15,261 nt of DNA from Bacillota bacterium (lineage in GTDB: Bacteria > Bacillota > Clostridia > Acetivibrionales > DSM-1351): positions 1-15,261 of the forward strand of contig JAEYNY010000022.1 of the NCBI GenBank assembly GCA_023412275.1, written 5' to 3'. Both the position numbers and the translations under genes were made by a program. A model generated the notes under the pieces. It saw nothing but the letters and a program-made list of their open reading frames with translations, was not told the DNA's origin and ran no database searches. Each line of letters starts with the position of its first letter. Within the stretch, counting starts at the first letter, position 1. Of the stretch, positions 14,292-15,261 are shown piece by piece.

Positions 14292-14515
14292 TTATACAGT
14301 AGAAAATAAGTAAGGCTTTCTATTCTTTGTTACATTTACATAAACAACCTTGTTATTCAAGTCTATATCCTTTATTCTAATGTTGATTAAGTTATTTAGC
14401 TCTGCTCCAGTGCATAATAAGAAGTTTACTATTGTCCCTTCTCAACTTAAATTCCTTGCCTTGCAACCGTCCAAAAACTCATTAAATCCCTACTTAAAAG
14501 TTAAGCTGTTATCCT
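14292..14515 (-). pseudogene. Tyrosine recombinase (phage-type integrase) relic with internal deletion
   Basis: The minus-strand frame reads NEFLDGCKARNLS, a stop, then EGTIVNFLLCTGAELNNLIN, then IRIKDIDLNNKVVYVNVTKNRKP and a final stop at 14292-14294. The first piece resembles the start of the core-binding (SAM-like) domain of tyrosine recombinases. The FLLCTG... and IRIKDIDL pieces resemble the start of the catalytic domain. In intact enzymes about 100 residues lie between them, so an internal deletion is likely. The first catalytic arginine expected after TG is not present (the site reads TGAEL). The later His-x-x-Arg and Tyr parts are missing, and at least three in-frame stops are present. 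Clearly non-functional. Confidence 0.6.
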
Positions 14516-14576
14516 ATACTTGTTTCAATTTCTTTTGCATTTTCCCTTTTCACCCTCCACAAAAGTGTATAAAAAA

Positions 14577-14620
14577 ACAGTACACGTCATAATAAAATTC
14601 ATTAAAACGACGTGTACTGT
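14577..14620 (-). terminator. Terminator of the GGGtGRT gene
   Basis: A perfect 12-base-pair inverted repeat, ACAGTACACGTC (14577-14588) / GACGTGTACTGT (14609-14620), with a 20-base AT-rich loop. On the minus strand it is followed by seven T residues (14571-14577 on the complement). It lies 43 bases after the stop of the gene at 14664. The loop is longer than usual, but the stem and U-tract are strong. Confidence 0.82.
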
Positions 14621-14663
14621 GTTATTTACATTGATTTATTCGTGGTAATATTGGCAAAACCAA

Positions 14664-15261
14664 TTATTTCCCACTTTCTTCAATAGCAACTGCTACTGCA
14701 ACAGTCATACCAACCATTGGGTTGTTACCAGCTCCGATGAGACCCATCATTTCAACGTGAGCAGGAACTGAAGATGAGCCAGCGAACTGAGCGTCACCAT
14801 GCATTCTACCCATTGAATCTGTTAAGCCGTATGAAGCAGGTCCTGCAGCCATATTATCAGGATGCAATGTTCTTCCTGTTCCTCCACCTGAAGCAACTGA
14901 GAAGTATGTCTTACCATTTTCATTTGCCCACTTCTTGTATGTACCTGCAACCAAGTGCTGGAATCTTGTTGGGTTAGTTGAGTTACCAGTGATGGAAACG
15001 TCAACATTTTCATGCATCATTATAGCTACGCCTTCAAGAACGTCATTTGCACCATATACTCTAACCTTAGCCTTGTCGCCGTTTGAATAAGCTTTTGTTC
15101 TAACAACGTTAAGAGTATTTGTTGAAAAATCATAGTCAGTTTCAACATATGTAAATCCGTTGATTCTTGAAATAATAAATGCTGCATCCTTACCAAGACC
15201 ATTCAGTATAACCTGAAGTGGTTCTTTTCTAACCTTGTTAGCTGTTTTAGCTATACCAATA
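14664..15261 (-). CDS. GGGtGRT protein, C-terminal part (cut by window edge)
   Basis: 198 residues and a stop are visible; the frame is open to the right edge and the start lies outside. The part includes VASGGGTGRTLHPDN, the motif that names the family, then SYGLTDSMGRMHGDAQF, VPAHVEMMGLIGAGNNP and a small-residue-rich end (VGMTVAVAVAIEESGK). These proteins occur in anaerobic bacteria and are annotated only as 'GGGtGRT protein'; I know of no established function. No membrane segment or signal is seen in this part. The codon choice looks like that of well-expressed genes, and it is followed by a strong terminator, so it is a normal chromosomal gene flanking the patchy region. Confidence 0.85.
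   Translation of the reverse strand, partial: IGIAKTANKVRKEPLQVILNGLGKDAAFIISRINGFTYVETDYDFSTNTLNVVRTKAYSNGDKAKVRVYGANDVLEGVAIMMHENVDVSITGNSTNPTRFQHLVAGTYKKWANENGKTYFSVASGGGTGRTLHPDNMAAGPASYGLTDSMGRMHGDAQFAGSSSVPAHVEMMGLIGAGNNPMVGMTVAVAVAIEESGK

Noticed and set aside
14350..14592. Plus-strand open frame of 80 codons in the intergenic region
   Set aside because: It is antisense to the tyrosine recombinase relic, begins with a TTG and has no clear ribosome-binding site; the minus strand explains the sequence better.
14577..14620. Inverted repeat as an insertion sequence end
   Set aside because: The repeat is a single hairpin followed by a T-run just after a gene stop, which fits a terminator; no matching copy was seen elsewhere in the window.
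13949..14663. CRISPR array, tRNA or riboswitch in the long gap
   Set aside because: No regularly spaced repeats, no cloverleaf and no known riboswitch core seen on reading; the gap holds decayed coding DNA and one terminator.
14822..15013. Minus-strand open frame overlapping the GGGtGRT gene
   Set aside because: It lies out of frame inside a clearly conserved protein and has no independent support.

Overview
The window looks like chromosome from a low-GC Clostridia species. The ctsR-mcsA-mcsB-clpC ... radA-disA gene set, the intracellular GH15 glucoamylase, the GGGtGRT protein and the clostridial Cys-rich peptide maturation genes would all suit a Ruminiclostridium / Clostridium cluster III type organism. 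That placement is inferred from gene content; there is no rRNA here. Nearly all genes lie on the minus strand. The exceptions are one glycosyltransferase and one possible small ORF.

Layout from left to right. (1) 1-3600: the start of disA (cut by the window edge), radA, and a GH15 glucoamylase-like enzyme. All three are on the minus strand and closely spaced, and a clear extended -10 promoter lies upstream of the GH15 gene. (2) 3693-4955: a divergently transcribed membrane glycosyltransferase of family 2. It ends at a strong hairpin (4957-4985) that can terminate transcription from both sides. (3) 5002-8037: a compact four-gene operon for a ribosomally made, post-translationally modified peptide. 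In transcription order it encodes a SPASM radical SAM maturase (CcpM type), a protein of the TIGR04066 'peptide maturation system' type, a small acyl-carrier-like protein with no serine at the carrier site, and a 65-residue six-cysteine precursor (CLI_3235 bacteriocin type). It has its own near-consensus promoter at 8097-8125. (4) 8152-12779: the class III heat-shock operon ctsR-mcsA-mcsB-clpC, with a sigma-A promoter, a textbook CtsR heptad-repeat operator over the predicted start of transcription, and a terminator after clpC. (5) 12800-14620: an AT-rich, patchy region. It holds a possible 54-residue ORF, an unidentified one-pass membrane protein, a stand-alone peptidyl carrier protein with an intact LGGDS motif, and decayed coding DNA that includes a tyrosine recombinase relic with an internal deletion. 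(6) 14577-15261: the C-terminal 198 residues of a GGGtGRT-family protein, with its terminator.

How it fits together. In Bacillus subtilis and many Firmicutes, radA and disA directly follow clpC. Here the modified-peptide operon, the glycosyltransferase and the GH15 gene sit between clpC and radA, so the peptide system appears to occupy an insertion point in an otherwise conserved stress and DNA-repair block. The most interesting content is this peptide operon: it has two accessory proteins of unknown role and no exporter, leader peptidase or recognisable immunity gene. The second point of interest is the orphan carrier protein and membrane protein pair in the AT-rich region next to a recombinase relic.
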